64,000 nt of DNA. Origin: Sphingopyxis panaciterrulae. GTDB lineage: Bacteria; Pseudomonadota; Alphaproteobacteria; Sphingomonadales; Sphingomonadaceae. The translations under genes were made by a program, and so were the position numbers. The notes under the pieces are model-generated. The model was not told the origin of the DNA, searched no databases, and saw only the letters and a program-made list of their open reading frames with translations. Of this stretch, positions 1 to 8,457 are shown piece after piece. The stretch spans positions 496,001 through 560,000 of the forward strand of contig NZ_JACIJH010000001.1 in assembly GCF_014199295.1 (NCBI RefSeq). The letters are read 5' to 3'. Numbering within the stretch: position 1 is the first letter of the stretch; each line of letters starts with the position of its first letter.

Positions 1-819
1 CGAGGCGAGGCCGTAGCCTACGAGCAACGCGCCGAGCAGCAGCACCTCGCGCAGCAGGCTAGCCCGCATCTGGACGAAGACGACGAAGGCGCCCGCCGCG
101 ATCCAGCCGAGCCCGGTGCCATAGCCGTGTGCCGCGAGCGCGCGCAGCGGCGGCGCGGGGGGCGTTGCGGCCGCGGCCTCGAACGCCGCCATTTGCGCCG
201 GATCATATTCCTCGGTCGCGATGACCGTCCATAGCACCGACAGGAACAGCGCGATGCCGCCGAACCAGAAGGCATAGCGCACCGTGTCGGGAATCTGCCC
301 CGGCGGCGCGACATTGGCGACGCCGAGCGCTTCCATGACAGCGGGGAAAAGCGAGCCGACGACCGCGCCGGCACCGATGAAGGCGGTCTGCACCGCATAG
401 CCGGCGCTGTGCTGGTCCCTGTGCAGCATGTCGCCGACGAAGGCGCGGAAGGGTTCCATCGAGATGTTGAGCGACGCGTCGAGCAGCCACAGCATCACCG
501 CCGCGAACCAGATCGCCGGGCTTTCGGGCATGACGAACAGCGCGATCGCGGCGAGGATCGCGCCGGCGAGGAAGTAAGGGCGGCGGCGGCCGAGACGGCC
601 AAGCCAGGTGCGATCGCTCATATGGCCGATGATCGGCTGGACGAGTAGCCCGGTCAGCGGCGCTGCGACCCACAGGCCCGGCAGTCGCTCGATATCCTCG
701 CCGAGCGACTGGAAGATGCGGCTCATATTGGCGTTCTGGAGCGCGAAGCCGACCTGGAGGCCGAAGAAGCCGAAGCTGATGTTCCACAGGCCGGCGAAAC
801 CCTGTCGCGGCTTCTCCAT
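1..819 (-). CDS. MFS sugar transporter, C-terminal end outside window
   Basis: The 273 codons visible on the minus strand begin MEKPRQGFAGLWNISFGFFG and contain successive hydrophobic helices separated by short loops. One loop reads GHMSDRTWLGRLGRRRP, the cytoplasmic loop signature of MFS/SLC45-GPH type sugar permeases. A purine-rich ribosome site (ggggag) sits just upstream of the ATG at 819. The stop codon lies beyond base 1, so the protein is truncated by the window and not by mutation. It faces away from the LacI-type regulator and belongs to the alpha-glucan locus, where such permeases import maltose or oligosaccharides across the inner membrane after TonB-dependent uptake. The substrate is inferred from the neighbours, not seen in the sequence. 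Confidence 0.85.
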   Translation of the reverse strand, partial: MEKPRQGFAGLWNISFGFFGLQVGFALQNANMSRIFQSLGEDIERLPGLWVAAPLTGLLVQPIIGHMSDRTWLGRLGRRRPYFLAGAILAAIALFVMPESPAIWFAAVMLWLLDASLNISMEPFRAFVGDMLHRDQHSAGYAVQTAFIGAGAVVGSLFPAVMEALGVANVAPPGQIPDTVRYAFWFGGIALFLSVLWTVIATEEYDPAQMAAFEAAAATPPAPPLRALAAHGYGTGLGWIAAGAFVVFVQMRASLLREVLLLGALLVGYGLAS

Positions 820-910
820 CGCGGCTCTCCCCCTTGTGGCCGCCGGGGCGGCTCGCGTTTCTCGCGGACTGTGCCGCGCGGTGGAGGAGGGGGCAAGCGC
901 GGCGGGATGG

Positions 911-922
911 GTATACGAATGC
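911..922. promoter_or_regulatory. Candidate LacI-family operator upstream of transporter
   Basis: GTATACGAATGC is an imperfect palindrome centred on CG, about 92 bases upstream of the transporter start. Read on the other strand it ends in CGTATACCC, the same nine bases found in the second site at 2152-2163. LacI-family operators are palindromes with a central CG, and the regulator gene lies between the two sites, so both may be bound by it. Confidence 0.45.
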
Positions 923-936
923 GTTCAGGAATTAGG

Positions 937-958
937 CCCCTCATCTGAAGATGAGGGG
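937..958 (-). terminator. Hairpin downstream of the LacI-type gene
   Basis: CCCCTCATC and GATGAGGGG form a perfect 9-bp stem around a TGAA loop, starting a few bases after the stop codon of the minus-strand regulator gene. There is no clear U tract on the minus strand, so it may be a weak terminator or a 3' stabilising hairpin. Confidence 0.5.
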
Positions 959-961
959 GGC

Positions 962-1996
962 TCAGACCGCCGTGCTCTGCCTTTTTATCAGCCGCGCGGG
1001 CAGCATCGTGCGTTCGGGATCCTTGCCGTCGATGCGGCGGAGCAGCGCGTCGACGAGCAGTTCGCCGGCGCCCTTCATGTCCTGCATCACCGTGGTCAGC
1101 GTCGGCGAGGTCTGGCTGGCGGCGGGGATGTCGTCGAAGCCGATCAGCGCGACGTCCTGCGGACAGCGCAGCTTCGCCTCGGCCAGCGCGCGCATCGCGC
1201 CGATCGCGATCAGGTCGCTGCCCGCGAAGATCGCGTCGAACGCCGTCCCGCGCGCGAGCAGCGCCTTCGCGGCGGCATAGCCCGATTCCTCCGACGAGAC
1301 GGCGTTCTGGCGGAGGGCCGGGTCCGCCGCCAGCCCCGCCGCCGCCATCGCGCGGCAAAGGCCGGTGTAGCGGTCCTGGAATTCTGGGGCATGGGCCGAG
1401 GCGTCGCCCAGAAAGGCGATGCGCCGCCGCCCGATCGCGATCAGATGCGCGCCCGCCGCCTCGCCCGCACCGATATTGTCGGACCCGACCGTCAATCCGA
1501 TACTGTCCTCGGACACCGACCCCCAGCGCACGAATTTCGTGTCCATCTCCACCAGATGCTCGAGCTTGGCGCGATAGAGCTGATAGTCGCCATAGCCGAG
1601 CAGGATGATGCCGTCCGAGCGGTGGCTGTCCTGATAGGCGACGTGCCAGTCGTTGTGCATCTGCTGGAAACTGATGAGCAGGTCGTAGCCGCGCAGCGCG
1701 CATTGTCGCGTGATCGACCCCAGCATCGACAGGAAGAAGGGGTTTATCATCGATTCGTCCGGGGTCGGGTCCTCGAAGAAGAGCAGGGCGATGGTGTGGG
1801 TGCGCTGCGAGCGCAGGCTGGAGGCGTTCTTGTCGACCGTATAGTTGAGCTCGCGCGCGATGCGCTCGATATTGGCGCGGGTCGCGGCGCTGACCGACTT
1901 GCTGCCGCGCAACGCGCGCGACACCGTGGGCTGCGACACGCCCGCCAGATAGGCGATGTCGAACGATGTCGGCTTGGACGACGGCGGCCGCCCCAT
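962..1996 (-). CDS. LacI-family transcriptional regulator
   Basis: This 344-residue protein starts MGRPPSSKPTSFDIAYLAGV and has the LacI helix-turn-helix at about residues 12-32 (DIAYLAGVSQPTVSRALRGS), followed by the hinge region and a periplasmic-binding-like sensor domain to the C-terminus. The length is normal for the family. The ATG at 1996 is preceded by GAGAGGAAC; a longer frame to 2083 exists but lacks any recognisable site and does not fit the usual short LacI N-terminus. It lies between the transporter gene (same strand, downstream) and the divergent TonB receptor, each preceded by a related GTATAC palindrome. This suggests a local repressor of alpha-glucan uptake that releases DNA on binding a sugar. 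The inducer is inferred (maltose or a maltodextrin). Confidence 0.93.
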   Translation of the reverse strand: MGRPPSSKPTSFDIAYLAGVSQPTVSRALRGSKSVSAATRANIERIARELNYTVDKNASSLRSQRTHTIALLFFEDPTPDESMINPFFLSMLGSITRQCALRGYDLLISFQQMHNDWHVAYQDSHRSDGIILLGYGDYQLYRAKLEHLVEMDTKFVRWGSVSEDSIGLTVGSDNIGAGEAAGAHLIAIGRRRIAFLGDASAHAPEFQDRYTGLCRAMAAAGLAADPALRQNAVSSEESGYAAAKALLARGTAFDAIFAGSDLIAIGAMRALAEAKLRCPQDVALIGFDDIPAASQTSPTLTTVMQDMKGAGELLVDALLRRIDGKDPERTMLPARLIKRQSTAV

Positions 1997-2304
1997 GTTC
2001 CTCTCCCATTGCCGCGCCGCCTTCCCCGGGGCGGCGCGCACCCCGAATCTAGCGGGTGCCGGGCGCCGTGCAAGGATTTGCATCCGGCGCCTGCGCGGCG
2101 TGCGGCGGGCTGTGACATTTTGGCACCAAGCGCCGCGGCTGCATAATATGCGTATACGTATACCCTATGGTCGCGCTGCCCGATTGGCTTCAATTGCGGG
2201 GCGAAGACGGGAACACCCGCGTGTCGGAGAGGAGCCTGGCGGACGCATGCCGTTCCCGGCCCGATGCGCGGCAACAACCGCCCGTCCGAGCCAGGGGAAC
2301 CAGA
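1997..2304. other. Divergent control region, lacI-type gene / TonB receptor
   Basis: About 308 bases without a gene separate the regulator and the receptor. The stretch holds the near-perfect operator candidate at 2152-2163 within an AT-rich pocket, followed by a roughly 140-base receptor leader. An in-frame extension of the receptor from 2167 exists here but encodes no signal peptide and is judged non-coding. Confidence 0.5.
2152..2163. promoter_or_regulatory. Candidate LacI-family operator upstream of TonB receptor
   Basis: GTATACGTATAC is a perfect 12-bp palindrome with a central CG. It lies about 140 bases upstream of the receptor start and 156 bases upstream of the divergent regulator start. 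It shares the CGTATACCC arm with the site at 911-922. Position and symmetry fit an operator for the neighbouring LacI-family protein. Confidence 0.6.
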
Positions 2305-5067
2305 ATGACCATGCCGACCAGCCTTCGCCCGAATGTCCGACGCGGCGTCAGCGCCATCGCGCTGGGCCTTGCCATGACCGCCATCCTGCCGGGCGCCGCT
2401 ATGGCGCAGGACGCCGATCCCGCCGGCGCCGACGATGCGGCGGTCGATGGCGCCATCGTCGTCACCGGCATCCGCGGTGCGATCAACAATTCGGTCCAGG
2501 CCAAGAAAGCCAACACCTCGATCGTCGAGGTGGTCTCGGCCGAGGATATCGGCAAGCTGCCGGACCTGTCGATCGCCGAATCGCTGTCGCGCCTTCCGGG
2601 TCTGGCGACGCAGCGCCTCGACGGCCGTGCCAATGTCGTGTCGATCCGCGGTCTCGCCCCCGATTTCACCACGACCCTGCTCAACGGCCGCGAGCAGGTT
2701 TCGGCCAGCAACAACCGCGGCGTCGAGCTCGACCAATATCCGTCCGAACTGCTCAATGGCGCGGTCGTCTACAAGACGCCCGACGCGTCGCTGATCGGTC
2801 AGGCGCTCGGCGGCACGATCGACATGCGGACGGTGCGCCCGCTCGCCTATGGCAAGCGCGCCATCGCCGTCGGCGCCCGCTTCGAAATGAACGACCTCGG
2901 CAAGCTCAACCCCGATATTTCGGACAAGGGCTATCGCGCCAACATCTCCTATATCGACCAGAATGCCGACGGCACGCTCGGCTGGGCGATCGGCTATGCG
3001 CGCATGCAGTCGCCGACCGCCGAGGAGCGGTTCAACGCCTGGGGCTATCCCGAGCTGACCGACGGCACGAACACCGCCTTCCTGATCGGCGGTGCCAAGC
3101 CCTATGTGAAATCCAACGAGTTGAAGCGCGACGGCGTGATGGCCGTCGTCGAATGGGAGCCCAGCGACACGTTCCACACGACGATCGACGGCTATTGGTC
3201 GAAGTTCAAGGACGTCCAGCGCCTGCGCGGCATCGAATTGCCCCTGGCGTGGGGCAATTCGACGCTGCTGCCCGGCTTCACCATCGAAAATGGGCTGGTG
3301 ACGAAGGGGACCTGGTCGGGGACCGAAGCGGTGATGCGCAACGATATCGTCCATCGCGACTCGACGATCATCGCCGGCGGCTGGAACACGAAGTTCAAAC
3401 CCAATGAAAGGCTGACGCTCGAACTCGATCTCGGCTATTCGCGGCTCAAGAAGACCGAGGAAAATCTGGAGATCTACCTCGGCACCGGGCGCGGCGCCGG
3501 CGTCGGCGCGCGCGAGACCGCGCTGGGTTTCGAGATGCGCCCGAATGGCGGCATCATCCTCAATCCCTCGCTCGACTATGCCGATCCCAATCTGTTCCTG
3601 ATCACCGATCCGCAGGGCTGGAATAGCTGCGGCGGCGCGGTGCCCAACTGCCAGGACGGCTTCGTCAACACGCCGAAGATCAAGGACGAGCTGAAATCGC
3701 TGCGCCTGCAGGCGACCCAGGAGTTCGACGGACCGATCAGCAGCCTGCGCGTCGGTGCCAATTATTCGGATCGCAAGAAGAGCCTCGACGACCGCGGCTT
3801 CGTGCTGACCAGCAATGATTATCCGGCCAACACGGCGGTGCCTGCCGACTATCTGTTCGACCCGATCTCGCTGGATTTCATCGGCATTCCCGGCATGGTC
3901 GCGTTCGATAGCTGGCGCTATTACAACGACGGCAACTATACGCTCACCGACGAGGCCGGCTGGACGCCGGGGCGCATCTTCAACGACTATACGATTCGGG
4001 AAAAGGTTCTGACGGGCTTCGTGCAGGCGAATTTCGACGCCGATGCGGGGGACACCCCGATCCGCGGCAATGTCGGCATCCAGATCGTGCATTCGGACCA
4101 GACCGGGTCGAGCTTCTATGCGCAGGTCGTAGGCGGCGTAACCCAGTCGACGCCGGTCACCGACGGCGCGACCTACACCGACATCCTGCCGAGCCTGAAC
4201 CTGTCGATCGAGTTCGCCGACAACAGCTTCCTGCGTTTCGGTGCGGCGCGCATGCTGGCGCGCGCGCGGATGGATCAGTTGAAGCCGGGCGGCGGCGTCA
4301 ATTTCGATTCGTCGAGGCGCAACAACACCGACATCGACGCGTCGCCCTGGTCGCTCGAGCTGGGCAATGCGAAACTGCGGCCGCTGATGGCCGACACGCT
4401 CGATGTCTCGATCGAGAAATATTTCGGTCAGGGCGCCTATGTATCGCTGGGCGGTTTCTACAAATATCTCGAAAACTATATCTATCGCCAAGACGACGCG
4501 TTCGACTTCACCGGCTTCGAGGTTCCGGACGGCGGAACGGTTGCGACCTATGAAGGCATCGCCAAACAATGGCGGAATGGCAACGGCGGCCGCGTCTATG
4601 GAGCGGAAGGGGCGCTCTCGCTGCCGTTCGCGACCTTCTCCGGCGCGCTTGACGGGTTCGGGGTGCTGGCGAGCGGCTCCTATACCAAGAGCAGCGTCCG
4701 CGAGGGCGGCGCCGCCCCGATCTCCATGCCCGGCCTGTCGCGCTGGGTCGTGAACGGAACCGCCTATTTCGAAAAGGCGGGATTCCAGGCGCGCGTGTCG
4801 GGCCGCTATCGCTCCAAGTTCCTCGCTGAGGTCTCGGGGCTCAGCCTCGTGCGCGACAAGGTGATGGCGAAGAGCGAGTTCGTGGTCGACGCGCAGATCG
4901 GCTATACCTTCCAGAGCGGCACGCTCGAAGGGCTGGGCATATTGCTCCAGGCGTCGAACCTGACCAACGAGCCGTTCGTGACCTATTACAACAACGACCC
5001 GCGCCAGATCCGCGACTATCAGAATTATGGCCGCAACTTCATGGCGGGCATCACCTACAAGTTCTGA
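2305..5067 (+). CDS. TonB-dependent receptor of alpha-glucan locus
   Basis: The 920-residue outer-membrane protein has a signal peptide ending AAMA before QDAD, then a TonB-box-like GAIVVTGI, a plug domain with ISIAESLSRLPGL-type motifs (DLSIAESLSRLPG, VSIRGLAPDF) and a long beta-barrel ending in a terminal aromatic residue (GITYKF). It resembles the large Caulobacter/Xanthomonas receptor family (TIGR01782 type) that imports oligosaccharides. The ATG at 2305 is chosen because AGGGGAA precedes it and the signal peptide begins immediately; an upstream frame has no signal. It is followed 79 bases later by the halogenase homologue and then the amylases, so maltodextrin is the likely cargo. Confidence 0.93.
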   Translation: MTMPTSLRPNVRRGVSAIALGLAMTAILPGAAMAQDADPAGADDAAVDGAIVVTGIRGAINNSVQAKKANTSIVEVVSAEDIGKLPDLSIAESLSRLPGLATQRLDGRANVVSIRGLAPDFTTTLLNGREQVSASNNRGVELDQYPSELLNGAVVYKTPDASLIGQALGGTIDMRTVRPLAYGKRAIAVGARFEMNDLGKLNPDISDKGYRANISYIDQNADGTLGWAIGYARMQSPTAEERFNAWGYPELTDGTNTAFLIGGAKPYVKSNELKRDGVMAVVEWEPSDTFHTTIDGYWSKFKDVQRLRGIELPLAWGNSTLLPGFTIENGLVTKGTWSGTEAVMRNDIVHRDSTIIAGGWNTKFKPNERLTLELDLGYSRLKKTEENLEIYLGTGRGAGVGARETALGFEMRPNGGIILNPSLDYADPNLFLITDPQGWNSCGGAVPNCQDGFVNTPKIKDELKSLRLQATQEFDGPISSLRVGANYSDRKKSLDDRGFVLTSNDYPANTAVPADYLFDPISLDFIGIPGMVAFDSWRYYNDGNYTLTDEAGWTPGRIFNDYTIREKVLTGFVQANFDADAGDTPIRGNVGIQIVHSDQTGSSFYAQVVGGVTQSTPVTDGATYTDILPSLNLSIEFADNSFLRFGAARMLARARMDQLKPGGGVNFDSSRRNNTDIDASPWSLELGNAKLRPLMADTLDVSIEKYFGQGAYVSLGGFYKYLENYIYRQDDAFDFTGFEVPDGGTVATYEGIAKQWRNGNGGRVYGAEGALSLPFATFSGALDGFGVLASGSYTKSSVREGGAAPISMPGLSRWVVNGTAYFEKAGFQARVSGRYRSKFLAEVSGLSLVRDKVMAKSEFVVDAQIGYTFQSGTLEGLGILLQASNLTNEPFVTYYNNDPRQIRDYQNYGRNFMAGITYKF

Positions 5068-5146
5068 CAGAACAGGCGGGCCGGGCGACACGTCCGGCCC
5101 GCCGGCTGTGGACTGACCGTCCTCTGGCGGCGCTGCACGAGAGGGA

Positions 5147-6664
5147 ATGGGAAGAGTGGGCGACAGTCGCATCACGAAGGTGGTGATCGTCGGGGGCGGC
5201 ACCGCGGGCTGGATGGCCGCCGCGGCGCTGTCCCGCACGATGGACGGCCTGTCGATCCGGCTGGTCGAAAGCGAGGAAATCGGCACGGTCGGGGTCGGCG
5301 AGGCGACCATTCCGTCGATCCGGCTGTTCAACGCGCTGATCGGCCTCGACGAGGATGATTTCGTCCGCGAAACGCGCGGATCGTTCAAGCTGGGCGTCCA
5401 GTTCCACGACTGGGGCCAGCTCGGCGACGTCTACATGCACGCCTTCGGGCAGGTCGGGCGCAGCCTCGGCATGCTGCCGTTCCAGCAATATTGGCTTCGG
5501 GGCCGGGCGGAGGGCGTCGCGGGCCGCTTCGGCGACTATTCGCTGAACGAGACCGTGGCGCTTCAGAACCGCTTCGCGCGGCTGCCCCATATCCCGAACA
5601 CCAGCCTCGACGGCATCGCCTATGCCTTTCATTTCGACGCTGCGCTCTACGCGGCCTATCTGCGCCGGATCGCCGAGGCAGCCGGGGTCGAACGCACTGA
5701 AGGCAAGATCGCCGAGGTCAGGCGGAACGGCGAGAGCGGCCATGTCGAGGCGGTCGTGCTGGAAAATGGCACGGCGATAGAGGGCGAGCTTTTCATCGAT
5801 TGCTCGGGCTTCCGCGCGCTGCTGATCGAAGGTGCGCTGGAAACCGGCTTCGAGGACTGGACGCACTGGCTCCCCTGCGATCGCGCGATCGCGGTGCCGA
5901 GCGAGAATGCCGGCCCGGCCCGGCCCTATACGCAGGCGTTCGCGCACCGGAGCGGCTGGCAATGGCGCATCCCGCTCCAGCACCGGACGGGCAACGGCCA
6001 TGTCTTTTGCAGCGACTTCCTCAGCGAGGACGAAGCGGCGGCGATTCTGCTCGCCAACATCGAGGGCCGGCCGCTCGCCGAGCCGCGGACGCTGCGCTTC
6101 AGGACCGGGATGCGGCAGCGGGCGTGGAGCGGCAATGTCGTCGCGCTGGGACTCGCCTCGGGCTTCCTCGAACCGATCGAATCGACCAGCATCCACCTGA
6201 TCCAGAACGGCATCGCCCGGCTGCTGGCACATTTCCCGGACCGCGATTTCGACGCCGCCAATATCGACGCCTATAACCGCCGGATTCGCTTCGATCACGA
6301 ACGCATCCGCGACTTCATCATCCTCCACTATCACGCCAACCAGCGCACCGACTCGTCCTTCTGGACGCGGTGCCGCGAGATGGCGATCCCGGAGACGCTG
6401 GCGCGCAAGATCGCGCTGTTCCGAAGTCAGGGCCAGCTTGTCCGCGAGGGCGACGAGCTGTTCGTCGAAATCGGCTGGTTCCAGGTGCTGACGGGGCAGA
6501 ATATCGTGCCGCGCGGCTATCACCCGATGGCCGATCAACTGAGCCGCGAGGAGCTGTCGGGCTTTGTCGGCGACATCGAAACGATCGTCGCGGGCGCCGC
6601 GTCGCGCCTCCCCACCCATGACGATTTCATCGCGCAGCATTGCGCGGCAGGAGTGCCCGCATGA
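5147..6664 (+). CDS. Flavin-dependent (tryptophan) halogenase homologue
   Basis: This 505-residue protein has the FAD-binding GGGTAGW at about residues 16-22, a candidate catalytic lysine in GSFKLG (residue 81) and the family WxWxIP motif as WQWRIP at 271-276. The active-site segment FLEPIESTSIH follows near 340-350. All three hallmark elements of PrnA/RebH-type halogenases are therefore kept. In this order such genes often sit beside TonB receptors in sugar loci and their real substrate is unknown; halogenation of tryptophan is not implied. The ATG at 5147 touches the GAGAGGGA ribosome site, so the GTG at 5156 is an equally good or better start. The stop overlaps the next start by four bases (ATGA). 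Confidence 0.88.
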   Translation: MGRVGDSRITKVVIVGGGTAGWMAAAALSRTMDGLSIRLVESEEIGTVGVGEATIPSIRLFNALIGLDEDDFVRETRGSFKLGVQFHDWGQLGDVYMHAFGQVGRSLGMLPFQQYWLRGRAEGVAGRFGDYSLNETVALQNRFARLPHIPNTSLDGIAYAFHFDAALYAAYLRRIAEAAGVERTEGKIAEVRRNGESGHVEAVVLENGTAIEGELFIDCSGFRALLIEGALETGFEDWTHWLPCDRAIAVPSENAGPARPYTQAFAHRSGWQWRIPLQHRTGNGHVFCSDFLSEDEAAAILLANIEGRPLAEPRTLRFRTGMRQRAWSGNVVALGLASGFLEPIESTSIHLIQNGIARLLAHFPDRDFDAANIDAYNRRIRFDHERIRDFIILHYHANQRTDSSFWTRCREMAIPETLARKIALFRSQGQLVREGDELFVEIGWFQVLTGQNIVPRGYHPMADQLSREELSGFVGDIETIVAGAASRLPTHDDFIAQHCAAGVPA

Positions 6665-8457
6665 GCCTTTTCGCATCCATCGCCGCGCTGAGCATGACGG
6701 GCGCCGCGCCCGCCGCCGTTCCCGCCGACGACTATCGCCAGCGGCGGCCCGAGGATGAAATCGTCTATTTCCTGCTGCCCGACCGGTTCGAGAATGGCGA
6801 TCCCGGAAACGACAAGGGCGGGCTCGAAGGCGACCGGCTCGCGACCGGCTACGACCCGGCCGCCAAGGGCTTTTTCCATGGCGGCGACCTCAAGGGCGTG
6901 ATCCGGCGGCTCGATTATATCCAGTCGCTCGGCGCGACGGCGATCTGGCTGTCGCCGGTGTTCAGGAACAAGGTGGTGCAGGGACCGAAGGGGCAGGAGA
7001 GCGCGGGCTATCACGGCTATTGGGTGACCGATTTCACGCAGGTCGACCCGCATCTTGGCACCAATGCGGATTTCAAGGCGCTGGTCGATGCCGCGCATGC
7101 GCGCGGGATGAAGGTCTATATGGACATTCTCATCAACCATACCGCCGACGTTATCGAGATGGCCGAATGCGACGGCTATGACTGCCCCTATCGCAGCCGC
7201 GCCGACTATCCCTATTCGCGCCGCGCCGCCGACGGGGCGCCGATCAACGACGGCTTCGCCGGCGATGCCGTCGCCTCGGCGGAAAATTACGCGCGGCTGA
7301 CCGACCCGAATTTCGCCTATACGGTCAAGGTCGCGCCGCAGGAAAAGGACATCAAGGTCCCGACGTGGCTCAACGACCCGATCTATTACCACAATCGCGG
7401 CAATTCGACCTTCACCGGGGAGAGTTCGACGATGGGCGATTTCGTCGGGCTCGACGATCTGATGACCGAAAATCCCCGCGTCGTTCAGGGGTTCATCGAC
7501 ATCTATGGCGACTGGATCGACACATATAAAGTCGACGGATTCCGCATCGACACCGCCAAGCATGTGAACCCCGAATTCTGGCGGGTCTTCGCGCCCGCGA
7601 TGCTCGACCGCGCGGCGAAGAACGGCATTCCGAACTTCCACATCTTCGGCGAATATGCGACCGGCGACATGGACCCGGTGATCACCGCGCAGGGCACGCG
7701 GGTCGCGGGGCTGCCGTCCAGTCTCGATTTCCCCTTTTTCGCGGCGGTTCGCGATGTGGTGGGCGGGACCAAGGCGCCCGACTGGCTGGAAAAGCTGTTC
7801 TCGGTCGACCCGCTCTATGGCGACGACGCGGTCGCGCTCCAGCTTCCGACTTTCACCGGCAATCATGATTTCGGCCGCTTCGCCCATTTCGCGCGCAAGG
7901 CCTTCCCGGACGCCAGCGACGACGAGATGCTGCGGCGCGTCGAATTCGCGCATGCGATGCTGCTGGGGCTGCGCGGCGTGCCCGTCCTCTATTCGGGCGA
8001 CGAACAGGGGTTCACCGGCGACGGCGACGACCAGGATGCCCGCGAGGACATGTTCGCGTCGCAGGTCGCGATCTATAACGACAACGACCTGATCGGCACC
8101 GACGCGACGACCGCCGAAAGCAATTTCGACCCGAACCACCCGCTCTACCGCGCCTTCGCGCGGCTTGCGAAGCTGCGGCAGGATCATGTCGCGCTGCGCC
8201 GCGGCCGGCAGCTCATCCGCAGCTATGCCGAAAAGCCGGGGCTGTTCGCAGTGTCGCGCATCGACGCCGCGTCGGGGGAGGAAATCGTGCTGGCGTTCAA
8301 CACCTCGAACGCGCCGCTGAGCGTCAATGTCGCCGTCGATCCCGCCAAGAACCGCTACATGTCGCTCCATGGCGACTGCCCGGCCGCGACCGCCGCGCCG
8401 GGGCAGCTCGCCATCAACCTGCCACCGCTCGGATATATGATCTGCGAAGCCCGATGA
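6661..8457 (+). CDS. GH13 alpha-amylase, exported
   Basis: The 598-residue protein begins with a short signal-like segment (MSLFASIAALSMTGAAPAAV) and has all GH13 signatures. Region I is DILINH at 155-160, the nucleophile Asp297 is in GFRID, the acid/base Glu331 in IFGEY and NHD is at 401-403. A C-terminal beta domain follows. It would hydrolyse alpha-1,4-glucans, probably in the periplasm, into fragments for the downstream glucosidases. The start overlaps the halogenase stop (ATGA) and has GGCAGGAG in front. The stop overlaps the next start in the same way, so translation of the set is probably coupled. Confidence 0.92.
   Translation: MSLFASIAALSMTGAAPAAVPADDYRQRRPEDEIVYFLLPDRFENGDPGNDKGGLEGDRLATGYDPAAKGFFHGGDLKGVIRRLDYIQSLGATAIWLSPVFRNKVVQGPKGQESAGYHGYWVTDFTQVDPHLGTNADFKALVDAAHARGMKVYMDILINHTADVIEMAECDGYDCPYRSRADYPYSRRAADGAPINDGFAGDAVASAENYARLTDPNFAYTVKVAPQEKDIKVPTWLNDPIYYHNRGNSTFTGESSTMGDFVGLDDLMTENPRVVQGFIDIYGDWIDTYKVDGFRIDTAKHVNPEFWRVFAPAMLDRAAKNGIPNFHIFGEYATGDMDPVITAQGTRVAGLPSSLDFPFFAAVRDVVGGTKAPDWLEKLFSVDPLYGDDAVALQLPTFTGNHDFGRFAHFARKAFPDASDDEMLRRVEFAHAMLLGLRGVPVLYSGDEQGFTGDGDDQDAREDMFASQVAIYNDNDLIGTDATTAESNFDPNHPLYRAFARLAKLRQDHVALRRGRQLIRSYAEKPGLFAVSRIDAASGEEIVLAFNTSNAPLSVNVAVDPAKNRYMSLHGDCPAATAAPGQLAINLPPLGYMICEAR

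Noticed and set aside
1747-5388. Long minus-strand frame opposite the TonB receptor
   Set aside because: Antisense of a clear receptor; composition typical of a shadow frame, and it would overlap the LacI-type gene.
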